From Plantago elongata (Eukaryota > Streptophyta > Magnoliopsida > Lamiales > Plantaginaceae), in the NCBI GenBank assembly GCA_036897095.1, contig JAYMSP010000081.1, positions 1 through 64,000 of the forward strand: a DNA stretch of 64,000 nt, read 5' to 3'. The notes below the pieces were generated by a model, which did not search any database, was not told the DNA's origin, and saw only the letters and a program-made list of their open reading frames with translations. How positions within the stretch are numbered: position 1 is the first letter of the stretch; each line of letters opens with the position of its first letter. This document shows, one piece after another, positions 23,541 through 35,760 of this stretch. Position numbers and translations under genes: made by a program.

Positions 23541-25628
23541 CTAAACAGTAATTTGATCAACTATTTCCTTCTGATCTGGTGGAACAACATTTGGTTTCTT
23601 CTTTTTCTCCTCCTTCATCTCACCATAAAAGTAAGAACAAAAACCCCAAAGACAGAGAACAAGGGAGACCCCTTTATTAGCCGAAAAGCTTTCATGGAAA
23701 AAGATGACAGATAACAGCTCTGTGAGTGGTAGTGATGAAGCAATTACAATTCCAGATAGAAGAGATGAAGAGTAGAATATTACTGCCACCACACCAAGAA
23801 AGTAACACTGGGTTATGATTGCTGTCCATACCATAACCAAGTAATAGTTTGCTTCTCCAAGTCCAAAATTCTTTGCTTCTCTTCCAATTGCCTACAGTAC
23901 CAAAAAAGTCCACACACCTTGATTAGAAACCTAAACTAGCTAGTAGTAGCTCCTCGGCAAGTATTGATGATGTCTATACCAAAAGTCCTCATCTTTGAGT
24001 CATTTTGCATATACTTCAAGGTCAGCAAACAAACTAAACTGATAGATGATAAGACGACTCGATCTCATATGACATTAATCATTCACCATACTTCTTGAAA
24101 ATTTTAGTAGCAATAAGTTTTAAACCCCTCACTTTATTATGCATTCACCAAGTGTGTCTAAGACCACCTTAGAAATTGTTTGACATGCGACTAAAATCTG
24201 AAGTTTCATTTTAACTCGTAGCTTCAATCGTATTGCAAACAAACAATTAATAATTTGATTGATGGGGTCGCGTCAAATACTGGATTATCCACTTTTTATA
24301 TTTGGCAGATTGAAGTTATTGGCACCTTTTCAGCAAGTCGACTTCAATCATGCCATTTTTCTTTCAATGATTGAAGCATGATTCTGTTCTGATATATTTT
24401 ATATTTGTTATTATTATTGTAAACACAAAGAACACGAAGGAATTAAAAAATTACCACAAAAGAATCAGACCATGTGTAATCGAATTTCCAGATCTTGTTT
24501 ATATTCTGTCTGGTCATATTAATTTATCCTAAATTTGCAAAATTAGTACTTTGAAGAGTGGAGTGATGAAAAAGAACCTGGAAATCTTTGTTGATGATCA
24601 TGCCAACAACGCAAAATAGAGTGGCCGACAAGCAAATAACCAACTGAATCTCCATCACCAGAGTATACGTAATGACCTGTCTACCCTTCATGTACATGAG
24701 TTCTATCAACGGAAGAACCAATCCGTACAGACCTGCCGCGCAAACCGTTAAGAAGAATCCCAGCGCGTACTCCTTGCTCGTTTCGCCTTTTGGGCGTTCA
24801 CTACTAGCGTTCAGTCCCAGAATAGCAGCTCCAATTGTCAGTAAAATGATTGCGTTAACTGTGAACGGAGTGAACTTCTGCTTCACGAGTAGGAAAGCAA
24901 AAAATGCAGTGAAGACAAGGCTTGCGGCAATAATGAGGGACCCGGTAGAGACTGGCACCTTAGACAGGCCGTACGAGTAGAAGTAGTTGTCCACACCTGC
25001 AGGGCGAAGCCAGAAATTTATTTCATCCCGCACTGCTAATAAAAGTTATACCCCACACTTAAAACTTGTAACTTTAGAGTTAGCCAAGTTCTCCTAATTA
25101 TCAAATTTGTTGGTAGAAAGTGGCTGATTATAAAGTGAGGTACTAACTCTTCCTTCTTTTTCAAAATAATTAAATTGAAATTACATATATATAATCAAAC
25201 TGATTTGATCAGCTCAATCAACTAGCTGATAAGATTCTGCTAACTATAAAAAAATATGATTGATATAGAAATGATCGCGATGAACATAAAATAATTAAAT
25301 GTAACGTGCTTTCTGATAGATGGACTAGAATGGCACCTGTGAGGAGGCCGATGACTATGGAGCCCATGAATATTCGGGATTGCATGAAGACGAGTTTAGC
25401 GTTGTTGGTGGAGGAGCAACGTCGAAAATAGGCAATAACTAGTGTGATTAAAATGAATGGAAATCCGGCGGTTTGAAGGGCGCTGGATAACCAGATTCTT
25501 TCACCACCATGAAGGAAGTAGAGACGGATTATCAACGGACCACCGGAGATGCCTATCACCAGTACCACGCAGTTTACGATTAGGATGAGTTTTCCCCACA
25601 GTGAAGACTTGTTGGCTTCAACTGCCAT
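23541..25628 (-). CDS. Purine permease (PUP family), 3 exons
   Basis: A plasma-membrane or endomembrane carrier of the plant PUP family, which moves adenine, cytokinins, caffeine-like alkaloids or related bases by proton symport. Exons on the minus strand: 25628-25337, 24996-24578, 23891-23541. They join in frame to 353 residues, the usual PUP size. Family motifs seen: GGPLIIRLYFLHGGERIWLS near the N-terminus, YFYSYGLSKVPVSTGSLIIA and FLLVKQKFTPFTVNAI in exon 2, and PLTELLSVIFFHESF with KGVSLVLCLWGF in exon 3. About ten hydrophobic segments are spread along the protein, and the tail EEKKKK is charged and cytosolic. It resembles the PUP1/PUP3 branch, but substrate cannot be told from sequence. 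A TATA-like CATAAAAAGG lies about 110 bp upstream on the same strand. Confidence 0.93.
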
Positions 25629-26132
25629 TGTTAGTCTTAGAGACTAGCTAGCTAACTTAGCTAGAGAATGTTGTGTGATTATGGATAGATGTGTTATATG
25701 ATTCTTGATTTGACTTAGATGGCTACCAAGCATCTCCTTTTATGCAGCAACTGGTATGTAATTTGCATAAGTAGTCATAATTTTATGAACTTGAAAAAGA
25801 AACCCACATACTTGTAGATTTCATTTTTATCTTAACACCTGTGTAAGAGTATTATACTTCTACTAAAATATACTCCATAGATTTGACTACTTTTTTTGTT
25901 CAAGAAGATGCTGAAATGATTAGAAATGGACAGATGTTAAGCTGGACGTTTTATATATTAGTTAATGAAAATTAAGAAGATTTGAATAGTGAGTAAATAA
26001 AAGTAGAAAATGAGGTGTTTATCAAATGGACAAGGAATACAAGAGAACGGACCAAATGTATGAAACCAAAGGTTATTAACATGAGTGCTATAATGAAATA
26101 AGTTAAAATTGAAAATTACATACCTCCTTATT

Positions 26133-26238
26133 AAAATTAACGTGTAATTTTATATGATAAGAAATGTAAGTTATAAATAATTTATAAAATTGACGTGTAA
26201 TTTTATATAATAAAAAATGTAAGTTATAAATAATTTAT
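26133..26238. repeat. 53-bp tandem duplication
   Basis: Two direct copies of an AT-rich unit containing ACGTGTAATTTTATAT and AATGTAAGTTATAAATAATT lie 53 bp apart. They differ at a handful of positions. Confidence 0.85.
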
Positions 26239-26819
26239 GAGAAGTTTGGTAAAACCTACTTCATCTTAATTTTGAGCAAGTGTCGTACATCAATATCTTA
26301 ATCAACACGGTGTAGAAGACTAGAAGAGAGGCTCATCAAACCAAAATTAATGAAAAGTTAAACTTCATATATACTACCACAATATATTATGTGTTGTTGT
26401 AACAACTAGTTCCACGATTGATAAAGGTAAATCTAATGTGGGGCTCTTTCCCATTTACAAAAAGTTATATGCAATCGTTGTAGTGAGACCTTATACCAGC
26501 AACATTCACGTTGATGATAGGATAATATTTATTATTAATACTAATTAAATACTTCAAAATATTATTAATTTTAAAAGTAGTTTCTCACTACTTTCTTAAT
26601 TTTAAATTTTTTTAAAAACCTACCCATATAAAATTAAAAAATTATTAACTGGTGCATCAATAATTCACGTGAACGAACTTTTTTACTTGTAAAACTTCAT
26701 AATTCAATATTATAAAACAATATATGGAATCCGCATGTCAACTTTACTTATATAATTAAGGAATTAACTTAGAAGGAATTAACTTGTATTCGCTACGTGT
26801 AAGGTTCTAAGGAAAATTG

Positions 26820-26820
<1 letters not shown>

Positions 26821-26857
<37 letters not shown>
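26821..26857. repeat. (TTA)n microsatellite
   Basis: About twelve perfect TTA units in a row. A likely length-polymorphic marker. Confidence 0.95.
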
Positions 26858-26859
<2 letters not shown>

Positions 26860-28518
26860 GCTTTCTTACCACGTCTTAGCGCACATGGGTATTCAACAAA
26901 ATTCTTGCTGCGGAGGATTTGATTAATTCGGGGTAATTCGTTAAAATCTGAAGAATGATCCTTTGGAATGTGCTGCATGGTCAGCCTTTTTTTTTTTGGA
27001 AAAGAAAATTGCATTAATTTTAAACTAGTCACCACCAATTATCATATTTTGGTGTATATAATTTATTGTCAATTTCTCTTTGCATGGGAATGATTGTGGA
27101 GGTGTGAGTTATTATATTCCCTAAGTTTTACTAAATGTTTATCAATCTAAATTGTACTAATATATCAATATGAACTGGAATTATTTATAGCAATGGAGTG
27201 AGTAGAAGATGTACCTAGAATATTAATTTCATTATGCGATGCAACATTTCAACAAATTATAGGTGCCTTTGGAATGTGATCCTCCCAGAGACTTGATACT
27301 TTCTTTTTGACTAAGAATAAGATCGGTTATGCATGATTGTGTTGCCAGAGATGATTTACACCTCTAAATAGATGCATGCTACTATTTTATTTGGGAAACA
27401 AATGATGCAAAAGACTTTCTTACCTCAAAATCTAAATTAAGATTTCATAAGGTAATTTTAGAGTAAAAATAAATAAAAGGATGAAAACTACAACTACTAT
27501 TTACCTTTTACCGCATTATACATGTTAAGTTGTTGTGGTTTTAGCTACGAACTTAACTTATATTTGCATATCGTTTAAACAATTTGTACGTATATTCAAA
27601 CATTAAAAATATCGAACACATTAAGTATATTTTTCTAGTCGATCGAAAACCCATCCCGATACTATATATAGGTACATTTGTTTCCGAATGTGTCTCCCAA
27701 AAGACATATAGTGTATCCAACTATGCACCAGCCCTACATAACTTCCACTAATGGAACCATCATTTGATTAGAGAGATTTAATTATGTGATTAGTGCCAAT
27801 TTTCAACTAATGCATGAAGTACAATCTAGATTCCAGAACCATTAATCAATAATATTGTTGTAGCCACGAAGAAATGGTGGTCCAATTTCGTTGTGATTGG
27901 TTAATTGTGCACTAGCAAAATTGTCTGTGCTGAATACTTGAGCTATATATATATATATATGTACATTGTTAAATGTCAACTAAAAGAGGCAACGAGTTCT
28001 CCTTCGTGCAACAAGAGATAATATATAAATTTTGCTCCCTCTCGGAAGAAACGAGAACATTTGGTCGGCACTAAAAAAACACATCGATACACAGTTTAAT
28101 TGTTGAACTACTTCACTTCTAATTAACATATGAGAAGTTCGAGTCAACTTTAATCGTTTTCAGAAAAAAATCAAAATGTAAAGGTTTGTCTACAACTTAG
28201 GAGGAAGCTATATTTTCCTATTTCTCGAACGGCAGGTGAAGTAAATAAATGTGATTAAGAAAAATATGTTTACATGAACTTTCTACAAATGTTTTTTATT
28301 AACATATAAAACCAAAGGTTAACCATTAAGACACAAACTCATAATTCTTGATATTTCAATATAATGAATTAATTAATGCATTATATAATTTCATTACTCT
28401 TTTACATTTTAACGAATGTCTAATTATTTTTATTCAAGAGTCATATGTGAAGATACACAACAATCGAAGAAATAATAGCAATTGACGAAATAAAAGAAGA
28501 TGTGTCCTGCATAGTGTT

Positions 28519-28843
28519 GGTTTTCGAGCCGAGCCGAGCTGAGTATTTTGATACTCGAGCTCGAGCTCGAACTCAATCGTTCGGCTCGGCTCGTTTACAA
28601 AACAAGAAAAAAACGAGTTCGAGTTCGAGCTGAAACACGAAAAAATACGAGCTTTAACGAGCTTTATCTATAAAAATATTTAAAATATATAAAAATTATA
28701 ATTTATTAAAATAATTACGCTTAACGAGTTTTACCAATTCGAGCTCGGCTCGTATTGAAATGAATATAAAATCGAACTCGAACTCGGCTCGAAAAAACTT
28801 ACCGAACCGAATCGAATTCTCGGTAAGGCTCGATTCGAAAAAC
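28519..28843. mobile_element. TIR element built of GAGCTCG/CGGCTCG words
   Basis: The block starts GGTTTTCGAGCCGAGCC and ends GGCTCGATTCGAAAAAC, whose reverse complement GTTTTTCGAATCGAGCC matches the start at most positions. These form ~17-bp terminal inverted repeats on a 325-bp element. The interior is dense in CGAGCTCGAGCTCG, CGAGTTCGAG and CGGCTCGG words on both strands, so much of it can fold on itself. It has no coding capacity. I read it as a non-autonomous DNA transposon (MITE-like). No clean target-site duplication was found. Confidence 0.6.
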
Positions 28844-29529
28844 TTAACTCTATGGATACAAGGCTTCCTCTGTTCCTCATGACTTATGAAGTAATTGAGG
28901 GATTCGGATAGTACCATCCGAATACATGCTGTACATAGTGGTTATAGTATGTTAGCTGTATAAACAACTTTACTAATTGATTTCCACTCGCTTGTTCTTT
29001 ATGTAAAACGATTCATTGTTCAATTCGTTTCTTGTCTTCACTTAACACATTAACACACAATTTGTTGTCTATACTCTTTCTACAATACAGAAATGAAGAT
29101 GTTATTTCTTCAACGAAAAAAGAGTAGGTTGATACCCTTCCAATTCGAAATCAGTAATATAAATAACGACATGTATATCGTTAAATTATATATTTAATTA
29201 AATATTATATATCGTTACATTAAATATATAATTTTTTATCTTTATATTTTTTAATACTATAATTTTTACTATAATATACAATTTTACCATTTAATTTAAA
29301 TTATTAATTCTAAAAGATACTCAGGCCGAAAATTTTCATTTTTTCAATCTTGATCACTACAAGTCTACAATTATGGGCTTGGGGTGGCATTGTGCTGGGC
29401 TACGTTGTGGTTTAGGTTGGGATAATCTAATCCTTTGCTGGACATAAAAGCCCACGAGTTGATCAGGCCGGGCGGTCTGGACAGCCCAGAATTATCCTAG
29501 TCCAATTATTTAACTTTCCCGAACGTTGT

Positions 29530-29690
29530 TTTGAACGGTAGCTAAAAAAAAAGTTGGTAACTGGTTAAGCAATTCTTTTTTCAACATTAACTTCACAAAC
29601 CAACTAACTTATTTAAAAAGTTACACGTTCAAGTAACGATCTTTTTATCAAAAGAAATACATAAAAGTGAAAAACTAATGGTAAACAGGA
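29530..29690 (+). mobile_element. Short AT-rich MITE-like repeat, copy 1
   Basis: Shares ordered words with the block at 30165-30345: GTTGGTAACTGGTTAAG versus GCTGGTAACTGGTCAG, then ACGTTCAAGTAACGATCTTT versus GTGTTCATGTAACGAATTAT, then GTGAAAAACTAATGGTAAA versus GCTGAAAAATTAGTGTTAAA. A third, inverted relative lies at about 45902-46080. Ends are not sharply defined. Confidence 0.5.
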
Positions 29691-30164
29691 TCATAATATT
29701 TAAGTAAAATAACTTTTAGAGGTTATTATAAATACTTTTGAAACACATTACAATTCAAACATTTTATTTCTCTCTTTTAAGAATATTCAAACAATTCTTT
29801 TTTCTTTTGTTTTGCAATGGAAACATATTCAAATCAAACACCCTAAAAACCAAAATTGAAAGACTACCAAAAATAGATATTTCTTCTACTAGTATATTGC
29901 TCAAATAATGTTCTATAATGGAGACTTGTACGGCGTGAACAGTTGAAAACCAACCTTCACAAAAAAATAAATCAGATGGGTGACTTGTATGCATTTCTTC
30001 CAACCTATTTATTTCTCATCTTTAGACCAATGCCAGGTCCTGGAAGTAACCCAACGGCCAAATGATAGATTATACTTTCACCAAATAAACTCTTGACAAT
30101 CAAATTGAATTATTTCAACACACATTTAAATCGTCTAATAAGGCGATTTTCTTAAATTAAGTGA

Positions 30165-30345
30165 GGTTATGTTCAATTAAACTAACTGTAAAGTTAGTTG
30201 TTAGCTGATTAATTAGCTGGTAACTGGTCAGTTAGTTTTTATTATCAACAACCTATCTTGATAGCTTTTCAAAAAGTGTTCATGTAACGAATTATTTATG
30301 AAAAAGAATTATGAAGCTGAAAAATTAGTGTTAAATGAATAGGGC
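30165..30345 (+). mobile_element. Short AT-rich MITE-like repeat, copy 2
   Basis: Begins near GTTATGTTCAATTAAACTAA and ends near TTAGTGTTAAATGAATAG. It matches the copy at 29530-29690 in the same orientation and the copy at 45902-46080 in reverse. It is within 300-460 bp of the LysM kinase start codon and so may be part of its upstream regulatory DNA. Confidence 0.5.
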
Positions 30346-30545
30346 CAAAAATGTAAAACTATTTGGGGGTAAAATTAGAAATAAAGCAATTACGAAGTAG
30401 TTGTGACTTGTGACTACAAATTATCCAATTGAGGACAAGAGTTGACGATATAACAGTTTGACCAATGAATTTCTATTTTCTCCATAAGTGGGCCCACCAA
30501 TCGGAAAATGCCAATTCCATTAATGACTTCCAGTCAAATCTCCAA

Positions 30546-30553
30546 CTATATAC
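30546..30553 (+). promoter_or_regulatory. TATA box of the LysM receptor gene
   Basis: CTATATAC lies about 75-80 bp before the start codon at 30627, leaving a CA-rich leader of about 50 bases. Confidence 0.5.
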
Positions 30554-30626
30554 ACAGTCACAGAGAAGAACAATCAAACACTAAATTCACACAGACATTC
30601 AAACAAACACCTTCCAAGCACCGAAA

Positions 30627-33311
30627 ATGACCCATGTAACAACACTTCCACTTCTCCTCCTCTTCATCATCTTCTTCCACCACACTCTTTCTCAGTCTCA
30701 GATAGAACCAAGCACTACCGGCTACACCTGCACAAACTCACCCAACGAAACATCAACATGCCAAGCATACGCCTTCTACAGAGCAACCTCTCCAAACTAT
30801 CTCGACTTAGCTTCAGTAGCCGACCTCTTCTCCCTCAGCCGCCTCATGATCGCAACTCCCAGCAACATCTCGTCTCCGACCTCCCCTCTCCTCCCTGACC
30901 AATCCCTCTTCATCCCAATCCGCTGCTCTTGCAACACCGTCAACACCAGCATCACAATCTCCTACTCACCGATAAACTACACGATCACATCAGGTGACAC
31001 TTTCTACCTCGTCTCAACGCAGAGGTACCAGAATCTGACTACGTACCAATCGGTAGAAGTTGTGAATCCGAATGTGGTGCCGACCCGGCTCGAGGTCGGG
31101 GATAATATCGTCTTTCCGATCTTCTGCAGGTGCCCGAACGCTTCCCAATTGGGGAACGGAGTGAATTTTCTGATCAGCTATGTTTTTCAGCCTTCTGATA
31201 GTTTATCTGCTATAGCCACAAGGTTCGGGTCAACGGAACAGGGTATTAGGCAAGTCAACGGGAATAGCATTCGAGCTTTCGATACGGTTTTCGTCCCGGT
31301 TACTCGCGTTCCGAATGTAACGCAACCGGTGGTTCAGCCGGTTGGGCCGGTGAGGGTGCATAGGACAGGTGCGGTTGTGGGATTGGGAGTTGCGTTGGGG
31401 ATATGTGGAGTTTTGTTGGTTTTGGTTTGTGGAGTGGTGTGGTTTAGGGAGAGGAGTTGGAAGGGTAAAATGGGGAAGATGGGAGATTTTGAAAAGGAGA
31501 AAGTTGGAAGAGGAGGGAGAGTAGGGATTATGAGTAAGGGTGAAGAGGTAAATTTGATGGCTGATGTGTCTGGGTGTTTGGACAAGTATAAGGTGTATGG
31601 GATTGATGAGCTTAGAAATGCTACTGATGGATTTGATGATAAGTGGATTATTCAAGGGTCTGTTTATAGAGGGTGTATTGATGGGGAATGGTATGCTATC
31701 AAGAAAATGAAGTGGAATGCTTATGAGGAGCTCAAGATCTTGCAAAAGGTAGTACTACTACTACTACTCACTTTGTGTTGATGTTTGTCTTGATGATGTT
31801 AACTTAGAATTGTTAGAATTGCATATGAGCTAATGGACACTTTTCCCACAATTACACATTTGTTCGTGCACTTGAATTTACACCGACTTTATCCGTTTTC
31901 GTATAGTGTAACACGAGTTTTAAAGGGTTAGATACAAATATCATTCATTCATACTAAAATGGGAATGTTTAGTTGGAATGAGGATGTACTATGACACCGG
32001 AGTTGTTGTATCAAGTGGCAAGTGTGTAGTTACTTAGTTCACTTAAGAGTTCGAAATTTGTTTTAAAAAGGGTCTGAAAGTGCTCAACTGGATTAGTTTC
32101 ATGTGGATATAGTTAAAAAGAAAGGGGGTATTCTCTATCGGTGCTTGTCCCATTACCTCTTATTTAAGTACACAAGAGTCAGGCAGCAAAATGCCATAGT
32201 TAGAATCTTTGATCCTCACCAGTCGTGTTTTAGTCACAACAATAGCATCTTTTTATCAGCAAACCTGCTGTATAACTTAACGTTCGGCATTTTAGTGGTC
32301 AAATAAGTTGGAGATTGTAGAAGTTTGGAAGAGTTATAGCTTTCAGACAGGCCCACCATTTTCATTGTATACTACTGGAGTAGATATTATAGTATGCTAA
32401 TTAGTTTAGTAGAGATTAAAGTAATGGTTAGGTGTAGTGACCTCTCTCTGTCTGTCTGTTTGTTTTGATTAGCTTCTACAGATGTTAATTATAGGAGACA
32501 TAAATCATATAGTATTGATTATTGAAATATGGTAGTACTCATAACCATTAACTATGTCTGTATTTTATAGGTTAACCATGGGAACCTGGTGAGGCTGGAA
32601 GGCTTCTGTGTAGATCCTGAGGGAAGAAACTGCTACCTAGTCTATGAACATGTTGAAAATGGATCCCTCTACTCATGGCTTCATGAGAACAACAAGAATG
32701 AGAAGTTGAGCTGGAAAACACGGCTAAGAATTGCGATCGACGTAGCCAATGGTCTTCAATATATCCACGAGCACACGAGACCTAAAGTCGTGCACAAGGA
32801 CCTCAAGAGTAGCAACATCCTCTTGGACTCGAACATGAGAGCCAAAATTGCAAACTTCGGTTTGGCAAAATCAGGATGCAACGCCATAACTATGCATATA
32901 GTAGGCACACAGGGGTACATTGCGCCTGAATACTTATCAGATGGGGTAGTCTCAACTAAAATGGACGTGTTTTCGTATGGGGTGGTGTTACTGGAGTTGA
33001 TATCCGGAAGAGATGCTATAGATGAAGAAGGGAAGGTGTTGTGGGCAAGTGTTGGTCATTTGTTGGATGGAACAGAGGAGAGGAAGTCGAGAAAGCTGAG
33101 AGAATGGATGGACGCGAGTCTAGTGTTGAGCGAGTCGTGCACGATGGAGAGTGTTATGGGTGTGATGGGTGTGGCATTGTCTTGCTTGAATGGGGATCCT
33201 GGGAAGAGGCCTAGCATGGTGGAGATTGTGTATGCTTTGTCTAAGAGTGATGAGTTGTTCTTTGATTTTTCTGAGGATGGCCTTTCTCCAAGGCAAGTCA
33301 TGGCAAGATAG
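30627..33311 (+). CDS. LysM-domain receptor-like kinase (LYK4/LYK5/LYR type), 2 exons
   Basis: A plasma-membrane receptor of the family that perceives chitin or other N-acetylglucosamine signals, usually as a co-receptor with an active LysM kinase. Exons 30627-31748 and 32571-33311 join in frame to 620 residues. Order: signal peptide (1-22), three LysM units separated by CxC pairs (CSC at 100-102, CRC at 167-169), many N-glycosylation sites, a membrane span at about 248-272, a basic juxtamembrane region, then a kinase domain from ~325. The Gly-rich loop is degenerate (IQGSVYRG). The VAIK lysine is present (AIKKMKW). HRD is HKD (449-451) and DFG is NFG (469-471), while APE is intact (GYIAPEY). 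The Mg-binding Asp is therefore lost and catalysis should be weak or absent, as in several LYK4/LYK5/LYR proteins. Closest named branch is uncertain. The intron follows ILQK (residue 374), where many relatives I recall are intronless. Confidence 0.92.
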
Positions 33312-33703
33312 GACAAGTTCCTGCTGTTGTAGTAATGGTGTGATGAGTTAATGTTGAACATAGACATAGTATAGTACTAGTTGGTTGAGAATTGAGATTG
33401 AGAATACACTAGTTTTGGAACAGGATTGCTGTAGTTTCCACTTCCTGCTTTTTGTATCAAAGAAAAAGCCAAAGTTGGCTTTGAAAAATAAAATTACACT
33501 TCAATTTTGTTAAGCTTATGATTATGAGTAGTGAAGTTTGAATCTTGACTTCAATAGAGCTGCACAGAAATTTATTCATAGCCAAAACAGGCCATGAGCC
33601 TTCTCAAATCATCAAATCAAAATCTACTGAGCAACTAAAAACAATGACAGGTGTGAACTCTGCAAAATTGGAGTACGTACGTTGTACTCTTAAATTATCC
33701 TCA
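33312..33703. other. Convergent 3' region
   Basis: Contains the 3' UTR of the LysM kinase gene (plus strand) and that of the small minus-strand gene ending at 33704. The two genes are tail to tail with under 400 bp between stop codons. No further gene seen. Confidence 0.6.
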
Positions 33704-34075
33704 TCAATCTGCCAGTAGCCATAAAAGAGTTAACAGGAAGATTCTCTTGGCTTTCTTACCAGCACTAACTATGGCCTTTGGCCACGCCAATTTTCTCGAG
33801 AGCTTGTAATAGCAGTTAACAAGATCTAGATCCAGTAGACTAAACTTAGTCTTGCCAGTAGATTGTGCATAGAATCGTCTCTTGGCAATCCGAAACGCTT
33901 GTTTACCTGCAGAATCATTCCATTCCATAACATTCGAATAAAGCTCTACGTTCCTTTTCGCTTCCAGGAAGCGTTCCCATTCGAAAGAACCGATCTTGTA
34001 GCAGAACTCCTTTTCCCAGCATGGTATATGATCATCATTGTCTTGCAAAAGAACATACTCTTGTCCTTTCGACAT
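33704..34075 (-). CDS. Small plant-specific protein of unknown function
   Basis: A single-exon frame of 123 residues from ATG 34075. The middle part, IPCWEKEFCYKIGSFEWERF followed by LEAKRNVELYSNVMEWNDSA and AFRIAKRRFYAQ, resembles a family of uncharacterised plant proteins that carry WE..FC..IG..PW and W.DSAG.EAF..AK.RFWA motifs. This is from memory, not from a search. The C-terminal 25 residues (KKAKRIFLLTLLWLLAD) are basic then hydrophobic and could be a membrane-associating tail. A TATA-like word (CTATAAAAT, about 34194-34202 on the minus strand) lies ~120 bp upstream, which supports a real promoter. Function is unknown. Confidence 0.65.
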   Translation of the reverse strand: MSKGQEYVLLQDNDDHIPCWEKEFCYKIGSFEWERFLEAKRNVELYSNVMEWNDSAGKQAFRIAKRRFYAQSTGKTKFSLLDLDLVNCYYKLSRKLAWPKAIVSAGKKAKRIFLLTLLWLLAD

Positions 34076-34950
34076 TAGCAGTAATAATAGTTTGTTTGTG
34101 TGTGATTAGGCAAGAAAGAAACAGAGGAAATATCTGGAGCTGGTGGAGTGGAGAAATCAATGAGATTGTTGAAACAAGAAAAGGGGTCTCTAGATTTTAT
34201 AGTGTACGCTAAGGCAATACGTGTCAAGGAAACTTCCGTGTTCATAAATTGGCGTGTCCTATTTGTCTAGATCTCCAAAATATGCAGCTATATTGCTAAC
34301 TTTTCGACGGTGTAAATATTACTTAGTATGGTAATTAATTTAAATGTGCCTTTTTACCTAAATTATGGTAATTTTTTTAGCAGTAGCCAGTAGGTATTAT
34401 TCAATGGGCTGGCAATGGTGGTGGTTATTAGGTTTGGACTTGGACTTTGGACGCGGGTGCATGTATGAATGTTTTCAGGGATACTACAACTTTAAAAGTA
34501 TGCAGGTGAAATCTTTTTGCCAATTTGTCACGTGAATTGTGTTATTTAAGATAGTGGGAGGTGGACAACTTCACAGGTTTTACTCGTAAGTATTAAACGT
34601 GTTGAAAAAATAAAAATTAATAAAGAAATGTATAAATACGAAGTCAAGTAGTAAACAAGTGATGTTAACTGTATATTAAGTTTTGAACATTTAATATGAG
34701 AATCGGAGATTTATGACATTTTGAATGTATACATTCATAAACTCTTATACCTAAATAAATAAATAAAAGAATGATATTTGATTAACGAGAATTTATTGCA
34801 CATGTATGAGAATTTGAAAATCAAGATATTTAAGTATAATTATCATTGTTTTCCAAAACTTTGTACATTTATATTCATTATTATGTATAAACAAATTTAA
34901 ACGAATGGATGGACGAGCAAATGACGAGCTGTAATCGTTCCACATGTCAG

Positions 34951-34990
34951 GATAAAAGAAAGTTCAATGTGATAAAAGAAAGTTCAATGT
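34951..34990. repeat. Perfect 20-bp tandem duplication
   Basis: The unit GATAAAAGAAAGTTCAATGT occurs twice head to tail without a mismatch, so it is a very recent duplication or a polymorphic site. Confidence 0.95.
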
Positions 34991-35605
34991 GATTGTTACT
35001 GTTTAGCCAACACTTGTAATTATGTAGTAAATGTGAAATAAGTTTTTAATTACACTCAGATGTAATATATACATGAAAACCATGTCATTGCCCTTCCCTT
35101 TTTATTCATATAATGTTGGTATGTTACTATTAAAATGACTAAAAATATTTTTAAATGTGAAATAAGAAATATTACACTTACCTTTTACGATTATCAGGTA
35201 TTTTTAATTATCAACTGAATATAGAATATACAAGACTAGCATATCATTTATGTGATTATAATGTAGATTTTAGTGTGGCCTCAACAATTTACAGTTTATT
35301 GTTTTTCATGTGGACAAGAATGGAACTGAAAATTGATTTGAAAACCTTCACACGTTTTTTATTGTCCTATTGTTTTTTATTTTGGACAAAAGAAATCGTG
35401 CCAAACATACCTAAGGTGTTGTTGCTGCCAAGTGGCGTGGAGGCTTGAGACGTGAGTACAAATTTTGCCACATCGAGTGGTTGTACATTTGTTTGTTTGT
35501 GTATGATTTTTGCCAAAGAGATTATGGCGGTTCTGGAATCAATTTCAATAATACTTTTATAGACTTAATATTACTTGAATTTTAAAATATTTTACAAATA
35601 ATATA

Positions 35606-35760
35606 TAGCTCAATTAGTTGAGCTGATGTACGATAACCTTAAGATTATGGGTTCAAGTTATGTCAAATACGACTTGTACTATTATATTGTAGTTGTGATA
35701 GTAAATGCATTTGTAATTGTGATAAATCGATTGATATTAGTGATTGATTCGGTGTTATAC
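35606..35760 (+). mobile_element. SINE-like tRNA-derived head
   Basis: TAGCTCAATTAGTTGAG (35606-35622) resembles an A box and GGTTCAAGTT (35649-35658) a B box at tRNA-like spacing. The 3' part with TGTGATAAATCGATTGATAT is AT-rich. No acceptor stem closes, so a SINE remnant is more likely than a tRNA gene. The right end is a guess. Confidence 0.45.

Larger units (their letters stand above)
25629..28518. other. Intergenic DNA, 2.9 kb
   Basis: No gene recognised on either strand. It begins with the permease promoter. It contains a 53-bp direct duplication (26133-26238), a (TTA)n run (26821-26857), an AT dinucleotide run near 27945-27961 and a weak SINE-like B-box context at about 28085-28170 (AAGTTCGAGTCAA), related to the one at 47537-47591. 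The 81-residue minus frame at 26793-27038 owes its Asn run to the TTA repeat and is not a gene. Confidence 0.6.
28844..30626. other. Intergenic DNA upstream of the LysM kinase gene
   Basis: No gene recognised. It contains two same-orientation copies of a short MITE-like repeat (about 29530-29690 and 30165-30345) and, in the last 100 bp, the promoter and leader of the LysM receptor gene. The 79-residue minus frame at 29764-30003 has no recognisable content. Confidence 0.55.

Noticed and set aside
26793-27038. 81-residue minus frame with an Asn run
   Set aside because: The Asn run is the TTA microsatellite read in reverse; the rest has no recognisable content.
31230-31745. 171-residue frame on the minus strand
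   Set aside because: It is the antisense shadow of the LysM receptor exon, and its Pro/Ile/Asn composition comes from the sense codons.
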